Of a DNA stretch of 25,274 nt, positions 1 through 9,639 are shown piece by piece. The notes beneath the pieces are model-generated. The model was not told the DNA's origin, searched no databases, and saw only the letters and a program-made list of their open reading frames with translations. Position numbers and translations under genes: made by a program. The stretch comes from Silene noctiflora. Taxonomy: Eukaryota; Streptophyta; Magnoliopsida; Caryophyllales; Caryophyllaceae. Every line of letters starts with the position of its first letter. Position 1 is the stretch's first letter. The DNA lies in assembly GCA_009801015.1 (NCBI GenBank), contig VHZZ01010588.1, positions 39,376 through 64,649 of the forward strand, read 5' to 3'.

Positions 1-91
1 CTAACCAGCATGTGTAATACTTGAAGGAAAAAACATTATAAATCCCATAAAAAAGGAAATTTTGAGCAAAACACACAGTTAGATTGACTTC

Positions 92-216
92 TTATTGTGT
101 AAGACGGTCTCACGTTGTGAGATGGTAATGTGAGACCTTCCTATTGTATAAAATGATAATCCATTTATTAGAACAAAAATAGACGTCTTACGATGTGAAA
201 CCGTCTTATACTATAA
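92..216. repeat. MITE-like imperfect terminal inverted repeat element
   Basis: The left end reads GTGTAAGACGGTCTCACG (from about 97) and the right end, reverse-complemented, reads GTATAAGACGGTTTCACA (from about 215). The arms are about 28-30 nt with a handful of mismatches, around a roughly 60-nt centre that contains a second partial copy (TGTGAGACC). The size and structure fit a small non-coding MITE. I see no unambiguous target duplication; a TA or TTA duplication is possible. It lies about 150 bp upstream of the recognisable MULE coding sequence. A family assignment would need copies from the same genome. Confidence 0.5.
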
Positions 217-365
217 TTTGTGTTTTGAGTTTAGTTTGCAACTTTGCACTTATTTTTGGATTATTTAGAGTACTTATCACTTCGGGCTGGATGGTTACAG
301 CCCGATCATTTAGAGTCCTGTTTACCGAGATTTGCCAACTGTTAATTACATTTTTTTTGATTGTA

Positions 366-1724
366 GGAACGAGTGACTACGAGGTTAGCCTAAGAGTATA
401 TTACAATGGAAAATTCGAGTTTAAGAAAGGTAAAACGGAATATGTTGGTGGATCTTTGAACTTGCAATGTGGTTTGTTAATTAGCAAGGTAAATTTGGAA
501 TATGTGAGAAATGTAGCTTATAAATTAATAAATTAATTAGCAAGGTATAGGTCATCTGCTGGGAAAAAGAGAATAGTTGGGGAGTATGATGTGGTTAATA
601 TGTTGAAGTCAAAGGATAGATATTCAATGGTGTGCCTCTATTTTAATTCATCCATCACAATTATCTTATACTGAAATAGTGCCACAACATTTGATACCTT
701 CACCAAGGACCAAAAGGCTACACGTGGGCTCTAGCAAACTCACAACTAGAAACACCCTCTCAAGCACCTTAATACCTTCTCAAATGACCAAAAGGCCAAA
801 TATAGCTCCTGGTCCTTCTAAGAAGCCCAATAAAAAGCCCAACTACTCAGGTCCAAGAGAGCTTGATCCCTTTTTTCAAGCAGCTAGTGCTACCCATAGA
901 AGAAGCCCTAGAAACACAACATCTTCTCAACCAGTTTTTGAAATACAAAGACCACTTGAAACTCATTGAGGTTTCGTGAGAAGATAACTTGTAAGAGGCA
1001 TATAAGATTTAATGAGGGTGGTGGGTATGAGCATGGCAGGTCAGAGAACAGTAATAAAATTGGAGATCTAGGTCAAGGGAAGAAGAGAGGAGAAAAAAAA
1101 GCACCATCAACAGTTAGGTCTAAGAAAGGGAATAAGAAAAATGCAGCTCAAGTTAGGAGAAATAAAGGAGAGAACAGAGGTGATGAAGAAGAATTTGAGT
1201 TAACTGATTCAGAGGCTAGTGAATTTGATATGAATGATATAGAGTGGCAAGTTGGTGATGAGGATGGCAATATTGTGGAAGAATTGTTTAATGACAATGG
1301 CGGGAGTGACATTGGATACTGTTGAGCATAACTTGAATGTTTCTAACCCTCAAGAACAAGCAGGACCGCCACTTGCACAACATATTTGGGGTGTGGATGA
1401 ACTAGAAGTGGATTTGGATCCAGAACATGAGTATGATTCAGATGATTTAAGAAGCTTGCCAGGTTCAAATAATGAGGTAGACCCTTATCCAACTTTTAAT
1501 CTTCACTTAGAATTTAAAAAACCTTTTGTACTTTGTCAAGGTTTGAAATTTGGAAATGTTCAACTCTTTAGGGAAGCTTTTATTAGGCATTGTGTTGAAA
1601 ATGGATATGATTTTTGGTATGGTCATAATGAAGCTGGTAGGGTGAATGCATATTACAAATTTAGATGCAAATGCCCTTGGGATAGTATGAGACTTAGACT
1701 TCCCAAATGTAAAAACGAAGTTAG
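366..1724 (+). pseudogene. Mutator-like (MULE) transposase, broken N-terminal fragment
   Basis: Inferred as the N-terminal half of a plant MULE (MuDR-type) transposase, a nuclear DNA-cleaving enzyme that moves its own element. From about 372 the frame gives SLRVYYNGKFEF and YVGGSL, the usual opening block of plant MULE proteins. A basic, Pro/Lys-rich linker follows (679-1150), then an acidic stretch (about 1180-1300). Next comes the MuDR DNA-binding-type domain (about 1425-1680) with YDSDDLRSLPGS, F-x-x-G-LKFGNVQLFREAF and YKFRCKCPW. The gene is broken by an in-frame TAA at 534-536, frame changes near 675, 966 and 1300-1325, and loss of everything after about 1680-1724, where Athila-A begins. 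The catalytic DDE domain is absent. A short duplication (TTAATTAGCAAGGTA at about 477 and 533) brackets the first stop. Recognisable sequence starts near 366; the open frame upstream is probably not coding. Confidence 0.7.
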
Positions 1725-2065
1725 TGATCACGTCCATAGGTAGTGTCTTTCCTTCCTTTTTCTAGCATATTTTTCCTTCCTTTCACGGTTTTTCGTGCCC
1801 TTACATGCATTTTATGCCGGCCTACCAGCTCGGAGGCACTTCTCAGCCTTTCATCCTCTTCCCTTCTTCTTGAACATTTGGCCTCCAATTTCCATTCGCA
1901 TGCTCCCATTTCTTCATTTCCGACTCATTTCCCTCATAATGAGACACGACACTAATAGAATGGGAATACGGGCATAAAATGCATGTAAGGGCACGAAAAA
2001 CCGTGAAAGGAAGGGCCAACATGCTAGAAAAAGGAAGGAAAGACACGTCCTATGGACGTGCATCA
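1725..2065 (-). repeat. Candidate 3' LTR (or LTR end) of Athila-A, with fold-back structure
   Basis: On the minus strand this begins TGATGCACGTCC immediately after a polypurine tract and ends GGACGTGATCA next to the MULE fragment, so it has TG...CA termini. The two ends form a long inverted repeat: 1725-1818 and 1971-2065 match over about 94 nt with about six mismatches and one indel, around a 152-nt loop. At 341 bp it is short for an Athila LTR (Athila-B's is 1.32 kb). It could be a complete, unusual LTR, or two LTR starts joined head-to-head after a deletion. The partner LTR is outside the window, so this cannot be settled here. Small open frames in both directions across it are by-products of the palindrome. 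Confidence 0.55.
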
Positions 2066-2082
2066 AAATTCCCGACACTTAA
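2066..2082 (-). other. Polypurine tract of Athila-A
   Basis: On the minus strand the sequence just before the LTR reads TTAAGTGTCGGGAATTT, then TGATG. The equivalent site of Athila-B reads AGCTTGGGGAAGTT, then TGATAAG. The two flanks also align further inward (GCTTACTCGATGACGAGCAA here, GCTTGCTCGGGGACAAGCAA there), which is why I place the LTR edge at 2065. This tract would prime plus-strand DNA synthesis during reverse transcription. Confidence 0.6.
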
Positions 2083-3944
2083 GGGTTGCTCGTCATCGAG
2101 TAAGCCACAAAATAGAATTAAGACCCGTAATCAACCTAAATACATTGCACACATTATTCATACTAGCCGAATCGGGTTTAGCTACACCCGTAGCCGTTTC
2201 AACTCAAAATTTGACACCTTATGAGGGGAAGGTGCCCTATTGCAAGGCAAGTGCGGTCTTGCTACAAAATTTCGATTCAAGATAGCATCAAACATCAAGT
2301 AAAGCATGAAAATGAATCAATCAAAATATACACACTTGCCTAATTCAAGCGGGGTTTCTTAAAACCGAACAAATAAAGTATTTAGCGTAGGATGTCGTTT
2401 CAAAGTCTCACCAAAGTGTCGGTCCCCTAATTCTAGCTCATGTAACCAACATTGACAACATGAAAGGCCTAGAAATGAATTCTAGGCGGGGAAAGGGAAG
2501 TGCGTAGCCGTACTCCCAAGATTGACATGACCCACGCAAGATTCGACTCCATATCAAACTCTTGACCAAAAAAGAGACCTAGCATCGACTCTCACGGGTT
2601 TCACTCGTCACTCAATAAAAGAACGGGGTGATTTATATGAAAACAAGTAGCCAAAATCACTCTCCTGACTCGACTTGCAAAGCATGCCCGCAATCTAACA
2701 TCGTAGTTCATCCAACATCCGCAAGAGAAGTACGAAAATGACATGTATGTAAATGAGACAATTAAGGTTGTATCGGGGTTTGGGTTTGGTGAAAAAGGGT
2801 TGGTGCAAGCACCGTTTTAGGATAAGTGGAGGCAATAGGTCGAGTAGTAACCATTATCAACCAATCAAATCTATTTCCTTACAAAACAAAATTCCATTGC
2901 CAATATCAACACCTCTTTATTCAACAAATGACACAATCTTTTCCTTTTCTTTTCTGTTTGATTTTTTTTCTTTTCTTTTCTCACGTGTAATCTTCTTATT
3001 TTGCACAAGTAGCCAACATTGAAGCACAATTTCTCTCATGAGAACCAAAATCCATTCTCCCCAAAAGGAATCAAAATTCGGGCCCAATTTAGCACCACAA
3101 AAGAACCACAAAGACAAACTACTCGACAAATGGTGAGTTTTTTATGGAATGTAGTTATTTTAGGATCAATATGGGTTAACAAAAGGGAAAAATTGACTCA
3201 AGGGTGAAACAAAGGCTTATTTGGTTATGTGAGGTTACTTTATTTAACAAAATCATCTCATTACGCACATCTATACTTCTACGGAATCAAGGAATGAGCT
3301 CCATGCTTTTGTGTTTTGACATGACACACCACGTAATGAGAACTACTCACGAGACCTAAACGGGGCCGGTTTAATGGACCGGCCGAAAGGAGGCTCTAAC
3401 CTCACATTTGAGTAGCTATGTCGATCCTAGGTCAAGTCTCGGGCCTAATACGGTCTCACAAGGTGGTCACTACTTGGTCATTAAGCTAGACTTCGTCTAA
3501 CAAGTTTCAGCAAAGGGTATAAGCTATTAAAAGGGAAATGACACGGGCAAAACGGTTATCATCATTGTCGATATGGACCCTCCACATTAAGACCTTCTAT
3601 GCACTATTTACAAACAAAATTTATGTGTATGAAATGCAACTAACACATATGAACAACCTACGTGAATGCAAGAGTGAACACGTATATACATATCTAAATC
3701 CACACAATTTCTAAACCTAGCAGCACATCATCAACAACATGCATCTCCAAAATGGTTCCCAAAGGGAACACCCACATCACATATCCCGCCCTCCTCCATG
3801 TCAATATATACAAAATAAAAAGGAAGGATAAAAGGAGAGAATCGGAAGAATTTTACCAAGCGTCTTCTCCGATGCGATGCGCGTTGCCTATCAACCAAGT
3901 TAGTATAGAACGATATATACACAATAAAAAAAAAATGCATGTTT

Positions 3945-4330
3945 TTGGATTTTTTTGAATTTTTTTAAATTTTTAGGCATTTTTTGAAATTTTTGTCAAA
4001 TTAATAAATATGAACAAGTATATATTCAAATATGCACAAAGTGGATATTTCTCTCCCCACACTTGAAATTTATATTGCCCTCAATGGAACAAAATGTAGG
4101 GAGGAAATAAGAAAAATAAGACATATTTTTGGAATTTTTCGAAATTAAACAACATATTTGTATTTTTGAATTTTTGAAAACAAATAACATGTTTTTGGGT
4201 TTTAAATATGAATTTTCCTCCCCACACTTATTTATTTACATTATTTCATTTGAAAATAAATATGTGGAGGAAATTTGGAGATTAAAGAACATGTTTTTGT
4301 TGGTTTTGTGATTTTTCAAATTTTTTTCTT
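3945..4330. repeat. AT-rich imperfect duplication with CCCCACACTT motifs
   Basis: Two related units follow one another. Each has T-rich runs of the form GTTTTTGGATTTTTTTGAAT, then CTCCCCACACTT (about 4054 and about 4219), then a block of the type TGTAGGGAGGAAAT or TGTGGAGGAAAT, then ACATATTTTTGG or ACATGTTTTTG. A nearby 18-nt repeat, TATGAATGCAACTATATG, occurs with small changes at about 4400 and about 4458. This looks like local tandem duplication within the non-coding region of Athila-A. No coding potential is visible. Confidence 0.5.
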
Positions 4331-4677
4331 GTTTTTAAATGAAAATGCAATGAATGATCTATTTTATATGCTTAATTGAAATACAATGCAACTAATCTAC
4401 ATGAATGCAACTATATGTGACAATATATTACAAAAGTAAATTATAAGGAAATCCTATATGAATGCAACTATATGATCATTAATCTAATATATATAACTTA
4501 TACTAAATGCAAACAAAATTGAAATATGCATGAGAGGATTTGGATTGAGGGATCATACTTGCATTTGGATTGTTTGAAGGGAGCAATAGGAAGCAACTCA
4601 ATCGGCTTCCTCCTCGGAACCATATCCCGACTCTTCTTGATCATCACCTTGATCAAACTCGGAGCCGCGGATGTAAT

Positions 4678-4999
4678 TGTAATACCCCACGTAATTGAAG
4701 AGAGGTAGAGTGATAAACTTAAATGATTAGTGCTTAAAGGGATTGAAAGTACTACTCATATCAATAAAGTGTATTTTCTTTTCTGGTTATCCATGCAAAA
4801 AAACTCCACAGTTAAGCGTGCGTGCCTGGTTGGGAGTAGTCTTAGGATGGGTGATCTCCTGGCAAGGTTCCCAGGATGCGCATGAGTGAGGACAAAATGT
4901 GCTGGAAAAGACTCGTGTTGATCTGTGGGCAATGTACACAGCCTGGAGAGTTATCATGAGTAACCGCTCTCGACCCAAGGTTTGGGCTAGGCTGTTACA
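4678..4999 (+). mobile_element. Cassandra TRIM solo LTR carrying a 5S rRNA-like promoter
   Basis: This 322-bp element begins TGTAATACCCC and ends GGCTGTTACA. It is flanked by a perfect 5-bp target duplication GTAAT (4673-4677 and 5000-5004). Inside, on the plus strand, lies a 5S rRNA-like segment. That combination (a 240-350-bp LTR, TG...CA ends and an embedded 5S sequence) defines the Cassandra family of miniature non-autonomous retrotransposons. Only one LTR is present and no primer site follows, so it is a solo LTR left by LTR-LTR recombination. It interrupts the C-terminal coding part of the envelope-like gene. The open frame at 5356-4787 (-) runs into it, and its last 70 or so residues are Cassandra sequence, not protein. 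Confidence 0.88.
4802..4866 (+). promoter_or_regulatory. 5S rRNA-like internal RNA polymerase III promoter in the Cassandra LTR
   Basis: The A box AGTTAAGCGTGC (4810-4821) is identical to the plant 5S rRNA A box. The intermediate element and C-box region AGGATGGGTGATCTCCTGG (4844-4862) has one change from the usual plant form (T for C after GGGTGA). The segment between them, GAGTAGTCTTAGGATGG, also matches 5S with small changes. The 5' third and 3' end of 5S rRNA are not recognisable, so this is not a ribosomal RNA gene. It is the transcription-control region kept by Cassandra elements. Confidence 0.85.
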
Positions 5000-6806
5000 G
5001 TAATCCCTCGAGGTAGACGGGTTGGTGAAGTCGCCTCCCATGGCCTTCACGTAGTCAACGCCCGACCCGGAAGCCCCCATGGGACCAACATTCCCAAAGA
5101 TAGAAGGGGTACCCCCTAACCAAGTACCCGTGGCCGCATGACCTTCCCCTTGAGACACATTAGGAGTGGGGAAGGCGGGTTGGTTGAAGTAGTCTTGTTG
5201 GAGGTTTATATCTCCATAGACCATAGGATCACCCAGATTCCCGTAGCCCGCCATCCGGAGCCAAGTAGTAAGAAGGGTAGAGCCCGAAAGGATGCCTATA
5301 GTCCCGCCGTTGATAATCATCGTAAACCGGAAATTGACCGATGGAGTGGTCAACAAAAAACCGGTCTACCTTCCTATGCAGCTCACGACGGTCGTCCCGG
5401 GCCTCTTGAAGGCCAATAGTCACATTGCTCATGAATTTCACGAGGGAAGGAGGTAGGTAAGGTTCGGGAGGAGGTTGTGGTTGACTTGACGAAGACCTCT
5501 CACCTTGTTATGTGTACCAAGGTGGGGGTTGTTGAAATAAGCTAGGTTTGAAGAATGGAGGAGGCATCTTATACCTCATGTTGGTTTGGGCCGGCAAGCG
5601 ATGATCATGCCCATAGACTATCGGTGGAGGTTCATCAACATTCATCTCTTCCGCCTCAAGTTCAAGTAGATAGATAGTGAACCGAAATTGGCTCAATTTT
5701 CATTTTGGGAGCATTGGGGAGCGGGACTGAATTATTGTCTACCCCGCTAACCCGAACTTGCCAATAGTCTTTTCGATCACCCGGGTTTTTCTTAATCCAA
5801 TTAAGGGAGTTTTGCATGTAGTCTTTCGTGAGGAAAATTCCCCAGGGATGTAGTAGTTCATGTTGTTCGTGTTGAGGCGACGAATAAGGCGCTTGGCAAG
5901 GTGGGTGATGACACCACCCACCACTATAGGTGTTGATTGCGCCGGGTTATCGGAGAGCTTGTTTTGGTGAAGCGTAAAATGATGCGCGATGCAAATTTTG
6001 AATGGTCTTAGGTTGGTAAAGAGGTAGGAGGCTAGAATTTCGAGCTCCTCGGTTCTAAAGTTGTGAGGGTCATCCCTCCCAAAGATGGGTGGTCCATCCC
6101 GTGAATCGATACCAAACCCGTATCGCCGCATTGTGGCAAGTATTAGCCGGGCGGTTCACCCCCTTTTAGTCATCAAGGCCCGATATGGCTTTTACACCAT
6201 CCCATGGTCGAAATCCTCCGGCGCCTTATGAGACGGCGCGGGGTCGAGCCCAACATTTCCGCAATCTGATCTAAGGTAAGGGAATGATCCCTATTAAGAA
6301 GCCTAAAGTGGAGCAAGGCAACCTTACCCGATTGCCGGTGAGCTCAAAAACTCCCATGTAAGACGGGAATAAGTTCTTTTAAATATACTATACATGGGTT
6401 TCATACGAACCCCATGGAACAAATCTACCTTAATCTTGTCAATACCCATATCCCTCATAAATTGCCTATCAATAAATCGAGTCGGGGTTAAGGGGCGTTG
6501 CTTAAACAAAACAAATTTACCTTTCATAGCTATTGAGGCAAATTGGAGACCCGGAAAATCCGGATCGAGGCTAGTGTCATTAGCCGCCGCCGCAACCATC
6601 TCGGCTTTTTGAAGCGCAAGATCTCCCCTTCGGACTCTCTTCTTGGGTGCCATGATGATTTGATGGGGATTTGGGGAAGTGGGTGTTTGATTTGGTGAGT
6701 TTTGGGAAAAATTTGTGGAAAAAATTAGGGTTAGAGAGAGGTTGAAGATGAAGAAATGGGAGAAAATAAAGGGATGTCGTGTGTTTTAATCCCGTATCAG
6801 AGGTCT

Positions 6807-7363
6807 CCCAGCCGGTTGGGGACCGGCCACCGGTTGACCGGGAACCCAAGTCAATTTTTCAATGTTTTTCAAAACTTAAAACATCAAAAACATCACAGCC
6901 GGTTAGGGGACCGGTCTGTCGGTTGGGAGTTCAAGGCACTTTTGAAATTTCACAAAACATATCAGAAACTTCCCAGCCGGTATGGTCCGGGGACCAGCGG
7001 GCCCACCGGCCGGCTGGGTAGACGCTTTTGACTTATTGACTTTCTGAATTCTTAAAAGTGTGCTCCGAGCCGGCTGCCAGCGTACTGGCATGGAGCTCTT
7101 CTTCCTTCAATTTTCACCATTTTTCTTCACTAGGTGATCCCAGCCGCCTGGCCTACTGCCGGCCTACCGGCTCACACCTCCTCCTTCTTCAAAAGCCCAA
7201 AATTTTCACCAAACTTATAGAAACTTCCCAGCCGGGTAGGTGATCGGCGACTGGTGGGCCGGCTGAGAGTTCCTCTACTTCAATTTTTCCAATATTTTTA
7301 ACTTTATCATCAGAAACTTCTTAGCCGGGTCCTGGACCGGCTGCCGATCTACTAGCTGGGAGT
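6807..7363. repeat. Array of seven degenerate GC-rich hairpin cores (CCAGCCGG family)
   Basis: Seven cores begin at about 6807, 6896, 6972, 7067, 7139, 7227 and 7321, spaced 72-95 bp apart. Each starts with a form of CAGCCGG and ends with a form of CCGGCTGGG or CGGTTGGGAG, so each can fold back on itself (for example CCCAGCCGG at 6972 with CCGGCTGGG at 7010). Between cores lie T/C-rich spacers with a recurring ATCAGAAACTTCC or ATAGAAACTTCC just before the core. The cores differ a good deal in their middles, so this is an old, diverged tandem array. Its GC content stands out sharply from the AT-rich surroundings. Confidence 0.75.
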
Positions 7364-7402
7364 CTTATCCTTCGTGTTTTCATTCTATAAAGCTGACTTC
7401 AA

Positions 7403-7500
7403 TAACAATTTCCTACTTAGCCACGACAATCGTGTTGTCCATCTTCCCTCCGACTCTCATTGTCGGGAAATGGGCTAAGTAGGATTATATAAATTGTTCC
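7403..7500. repeat. Imperfect inverted repeat downstream of integrase
   Basis: The left arm TAACAATTTCCTACTTAGCC (7403-7422) is matched by the right arm GGCTAAGTAGG...AAATTGTT (7473-7498, reverse-complementary with a short insertion). A second inner pair is ACGACAAT (7423-7430) and ATTGTCG (7459-7465). The whole could fold into a bulged hairpin of about 95 nt. It may be a small MITE or a structured RNA element of Athila-A; no target duplication is clear. Confidence 0.5.
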
Positions 7501-7659
7501 TCATTCCGAAAAAATAGCATTCTTTAACCTGACATCTACTCCGTCTTGCACAAGTAGATCATCAATCCAAATCCTCATATCTACCAACATGAATGCAATA
7601 TTTACACAAAAAATGGCGGTTCTTAAGGAACTCCACCAAACCTATCATTGTTTGAGAAT

Positions 7660-8889
7660 TTAAACATCCACCTCAGGGAGCGGTTCCCGGAGGTACAATA
7701 CTTCAATAGTCCCCTTGTCTTGTCCGCCATAATACCTCTTCAATCTTTGGCCATTCACTTTGAAGTGTCCACCCTCAGGGAACACTTTGAATTTTGAGTT
7801 GAAAAGGAGGACCAAGTCCCCCACACTTATCTTCTTTTCCACAATCTTGGCATCATGACACCTTTTGGTTTGGCCTTTGTAAATACGGGAGCTCTCATAA
7901 GTCTCCATCCTCAACTCCTCAATTTCATTCATTTGAAGGAACCTCACCTCTCCGGCGACATCAATGTCGAAGTTCATCGCCTTCAAGGCCTACCAAGCCT
8001 TATGCTCCAACTCCACGGGAAGATGACATGATTTCCCATAGACAAGCATGTAAGAAGTTGTGCCAAGAGGTGTCTTGTATGCCGTTCGAAGGGCCCATAG
8101 CACATCCGGAAGCTTTTGTGACCAATCTTTCCTACTCTTGTTTGTCACCTTCTCTAAGATGGCCTTGACTTTGCAGTTTGAGACCTCCACTTGCCCACTC
8201 GTTTGAGGGTGGTAGGAAAGGGAGGTCTTATGCAACACCCCGTGTGGTTCTAAGAAGGCCTTAAATGTGCTCTTGCGGAAGTAGGAACCTCCGTCACTTA
8301 TCACCACTCGAGGTGCTCCAAACCTAGGGAAGATGGTACCTTTGAACAATTTTATCACCACCTTGGAATCATTGGTTGGTGATGTCACCGCCTCTATCCA
8401 CTTCGATACGTAATCCACAGACACTAGAATGTATTCATTGCCACAAGAGTTGGGAAAAGGCCCCATAAAGTCAATTCCCCAACAATCGAAAAGTTCAGTC
8501 TCAAGAAATGTATGTTGGTGAGGGGAATCTCATTTCGTTTGCCAATATTCCCGGTCCTTTGACAAACGTCACATGATTTGACTATGCGGTAGATATATTT
8601 AAACATAGAAGGCCAATAAAAACCGCTTTGTAGGACCTTGGCTATGGTTCGTGAGGTGGCCAAATGTCCTCCATGGGCCGAAATTGTGGAGCCTATCAAC
8701 GATTTCCTTCACCTCCTCTCTTGGTACACATCTTCGGAACATGCCACCCCCACACTTGCGGAACAAGTGAGGATCCTCCCAAAAGTACCTCTTTGAATCA
8801 TGCTTCAACTTCCTCTTATGTCTTGAATCTAGTTCTTCCAGAACAAATCCACTAACAACATAGTTTGCCAAATCCGCAAACCATGGCAC
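7660..8889 (-). pseudogene. Athila-A integrase domain (end of pol), broken
   Basis: The integrase inserts the double-stranded DNA copy into the genome. From 8889 the frame reads PWFADLANYVVSG and YFWEDPHLFRKC, then an HHCC-type zinc-binding region ending [15 protein letters not shown] (about 8540-8580). The catalytic core has D at 8470-8472 (GIDFMGPFP), D at 8293-8295 (VISDGGSYF) and E at 8185-8187 (GQVEVSN). That is a complete D,D-35-E triad. The C-terminal part (7986-7660) ends with HFKVNGQRLKRYYGG, the usual Athila pol terminus. Frameshifts lie near 8660 and near 8500, and an in-frame TAG lies at 7987-7989 after HKAW. Because the breaks lie outside the core triad, this domain is the best preserved part of pol. 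Confidence 0.85.
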
Positions 8890-8920
8890 CTTGACACTTC
8901 TCCATCAAGCTATCCTCCCT

Positions 8921-9639
8921 CTACCACTCAATGATAGGTCCGCTTTCATCCTTCATTCCATGATCATCAATAGTAAGCCTTGACAAATGATCGGCCACAA
9001 TATTTTCGGCACCCGCTTTGTCTCGGTTCTCTAAGTAAAACTCTTGAAGCAATAAGACCCACCTCAAGAGTCTAAGCTTAGCATCTTTCTTCACCATCAA
9101 TTTCCTCAAGGCGGTGTGTGATCGGAGTAAACCACCACCTTGGAGCTCACAGGCGAAACTTCTCTATTGTATGGTCAATTACAAGCATCTCTTTCTCGAT
9201 GGTTGAGTAGTTGCATTAGGCTTGATCCAAAGTTTTGCTTGAATAGTAGATGACATGGTGTTTCTTGTCAACTACTTGTCCAAGCACCGCTCCTACGGCA
9301 AAGTCAGAGGCATCACACATCACCTAAAATGGAAGACTCCAATCCGGAGCTCGGATAATGGGAGCCGTGATAAGAGCTTGCTTCAACCTATCAAATGCTT
9401 CAAGACAAACATCATCAAATACAAAAGGGGCATCCTTGAGGAGAAGATAAGTTAATGGCTTGACTATCTTTGAAAAATCCTTAATAAACCGCCAATAAAA
9501 GCCGGCGTGGCCAAAAAAATCTTCACCCCTTCACATTGGAGGGGGGTGACAAGTTCTATATAACCGCCACTTTGGCGCCATCAACCTCTATGCCCCTCTT
9601 GGATATGATGTGACCTAGCACAATTACTTCCTCTACCAT
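8921..9639 (-). pseudogene. Athila-A RNase H and connection domain, broken
   Basis: This pol segment removes the RNA strand of the RNA-DNA hybrid. Readable pieces on the minus strand are VLGHIISKRGIEV (about 9575-9615), VMCDASDFAVGAVLGQ (about 9275-9325, with the first catalytic Asp), STIEKEML (about 9190-9210) and [15 protein letters not shown] followed by [12 protein letters not shown] (9109-8960, with the last catalytic Asp). Several stops and frame changes separate them, and the third acidic motif, around 9130, is too damaged to read with confidence. It lies between the RT and integrase parts of the same gene. Confidence 0.75.

Larger units (their letters stand above)
2066..4597 (-). other. 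Long 3' non-coding region of Athila-A
   Basis: No supportable gene lies in these 2.5 kb, which lie between the envelope-like gene and the LTR. Short blocks align in order with the 3' non-coding region of Athila-B: GCCCGCAATCTAACATCGTA (about 2688) with GCCCACAATCTAATATGGTA (about 14706), TTTTGACATGACACACCACG (about 3315) with TTTTGACATAACACACTACA (about 15373), and AAAGGAGGCTCTAACCT with AAAGGAGGTTCTACCTT. Other features are a pyrimidine-rich stretch at 2937-3001 (purine-rich on the element's sense strand), a short GC hairpin (GGCCGGT / ACCGGCC, 3364-3384) and an AT-rich duplicated block at about 3945-4330. Long untranslated 3' regions are usual in Athila elements. Confidence 0.6.
4598..6653 (-). 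pseudogene. Athila-A envelope-like gene (ATHILA ORF-1 family), broken
   Basis: This is the third gene of Athila elements, called envelope-like by position; its function is unproven. I start it at the ATG at 6653 (MAPKKRVRRG, a basic N-terminus) because the homologous gene of Athila-B also starts MAPKK. Conserved blocks are FIDRQFMRDMGIDK and LTWEFLSS (about 6340-6480), RLLNRDHSLTLDQIAEML (about 6245-6310, shifted frame) and TEELEILASYLF with VVGGVITHLAKRLI (about 5850-6035). The C-terminal third is Gly/Pro/Tyr-rich, then acidic (GYGSEEEAD), with its stop at 4598-4600. It is split by the Cassandra LTR. Subtracting that insert gives about 575 codons, close to the 555 of Athila-B. There are frameshifts near 6335, 6131-6200 and 5440-5740. 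I see no clear signal peptide or membrane segment. Confidence 0.75.
6654..7659 (-). other. Spacer between pol and envelope-like gene of Athila-A
   Basis: About 1 kb without a credible gene. It holds the GC-rich hairpin array (6807-7363) and an inverted repeat (7403-7500). The region immediately upstream of the envelope-like start on the minus strand (6654-6780) is a plausible 5' leader for a spliced or subgenomic envelope-like RNA, but I could not identify a splice acceptor with confidence. Confidence 0.55.

Noticed and set aside
195..371. Membrane-protein-like N-terminus (MKPSYTIICVLSLV) upstream of the MULE
   Set aside because: The frame opens at a GTG inside the MITE-like repeat; the hydrophobic stretch has no support as coding and MULE similarity begins only near 372.
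1721..2285. Overlapping open frames on both strands with similar peptides (MHVRARKTVKGR and others)
   Set aside because: They are mirror images produced by the long inverted repeat of the Athila-A LTR end.
4802..4920. A genuine 5S rRNA gene
   Set aside because: Only the promoter core matches; the ends are missing, and it lies inside a TG...CA element with a target duplication.
4787..5356. 189-residue minus-strand open frame as one protein
   Set aside because: Only the middle part is envelope-like coding; everything past 5004 is Cassandra LTR read in the wrong sense.
6807..7363. CRISPR array
   Set aside because: The cores are degenerate and self-complementary, the spacing is uneven, the sequence is from a plant and there are no cas genes.
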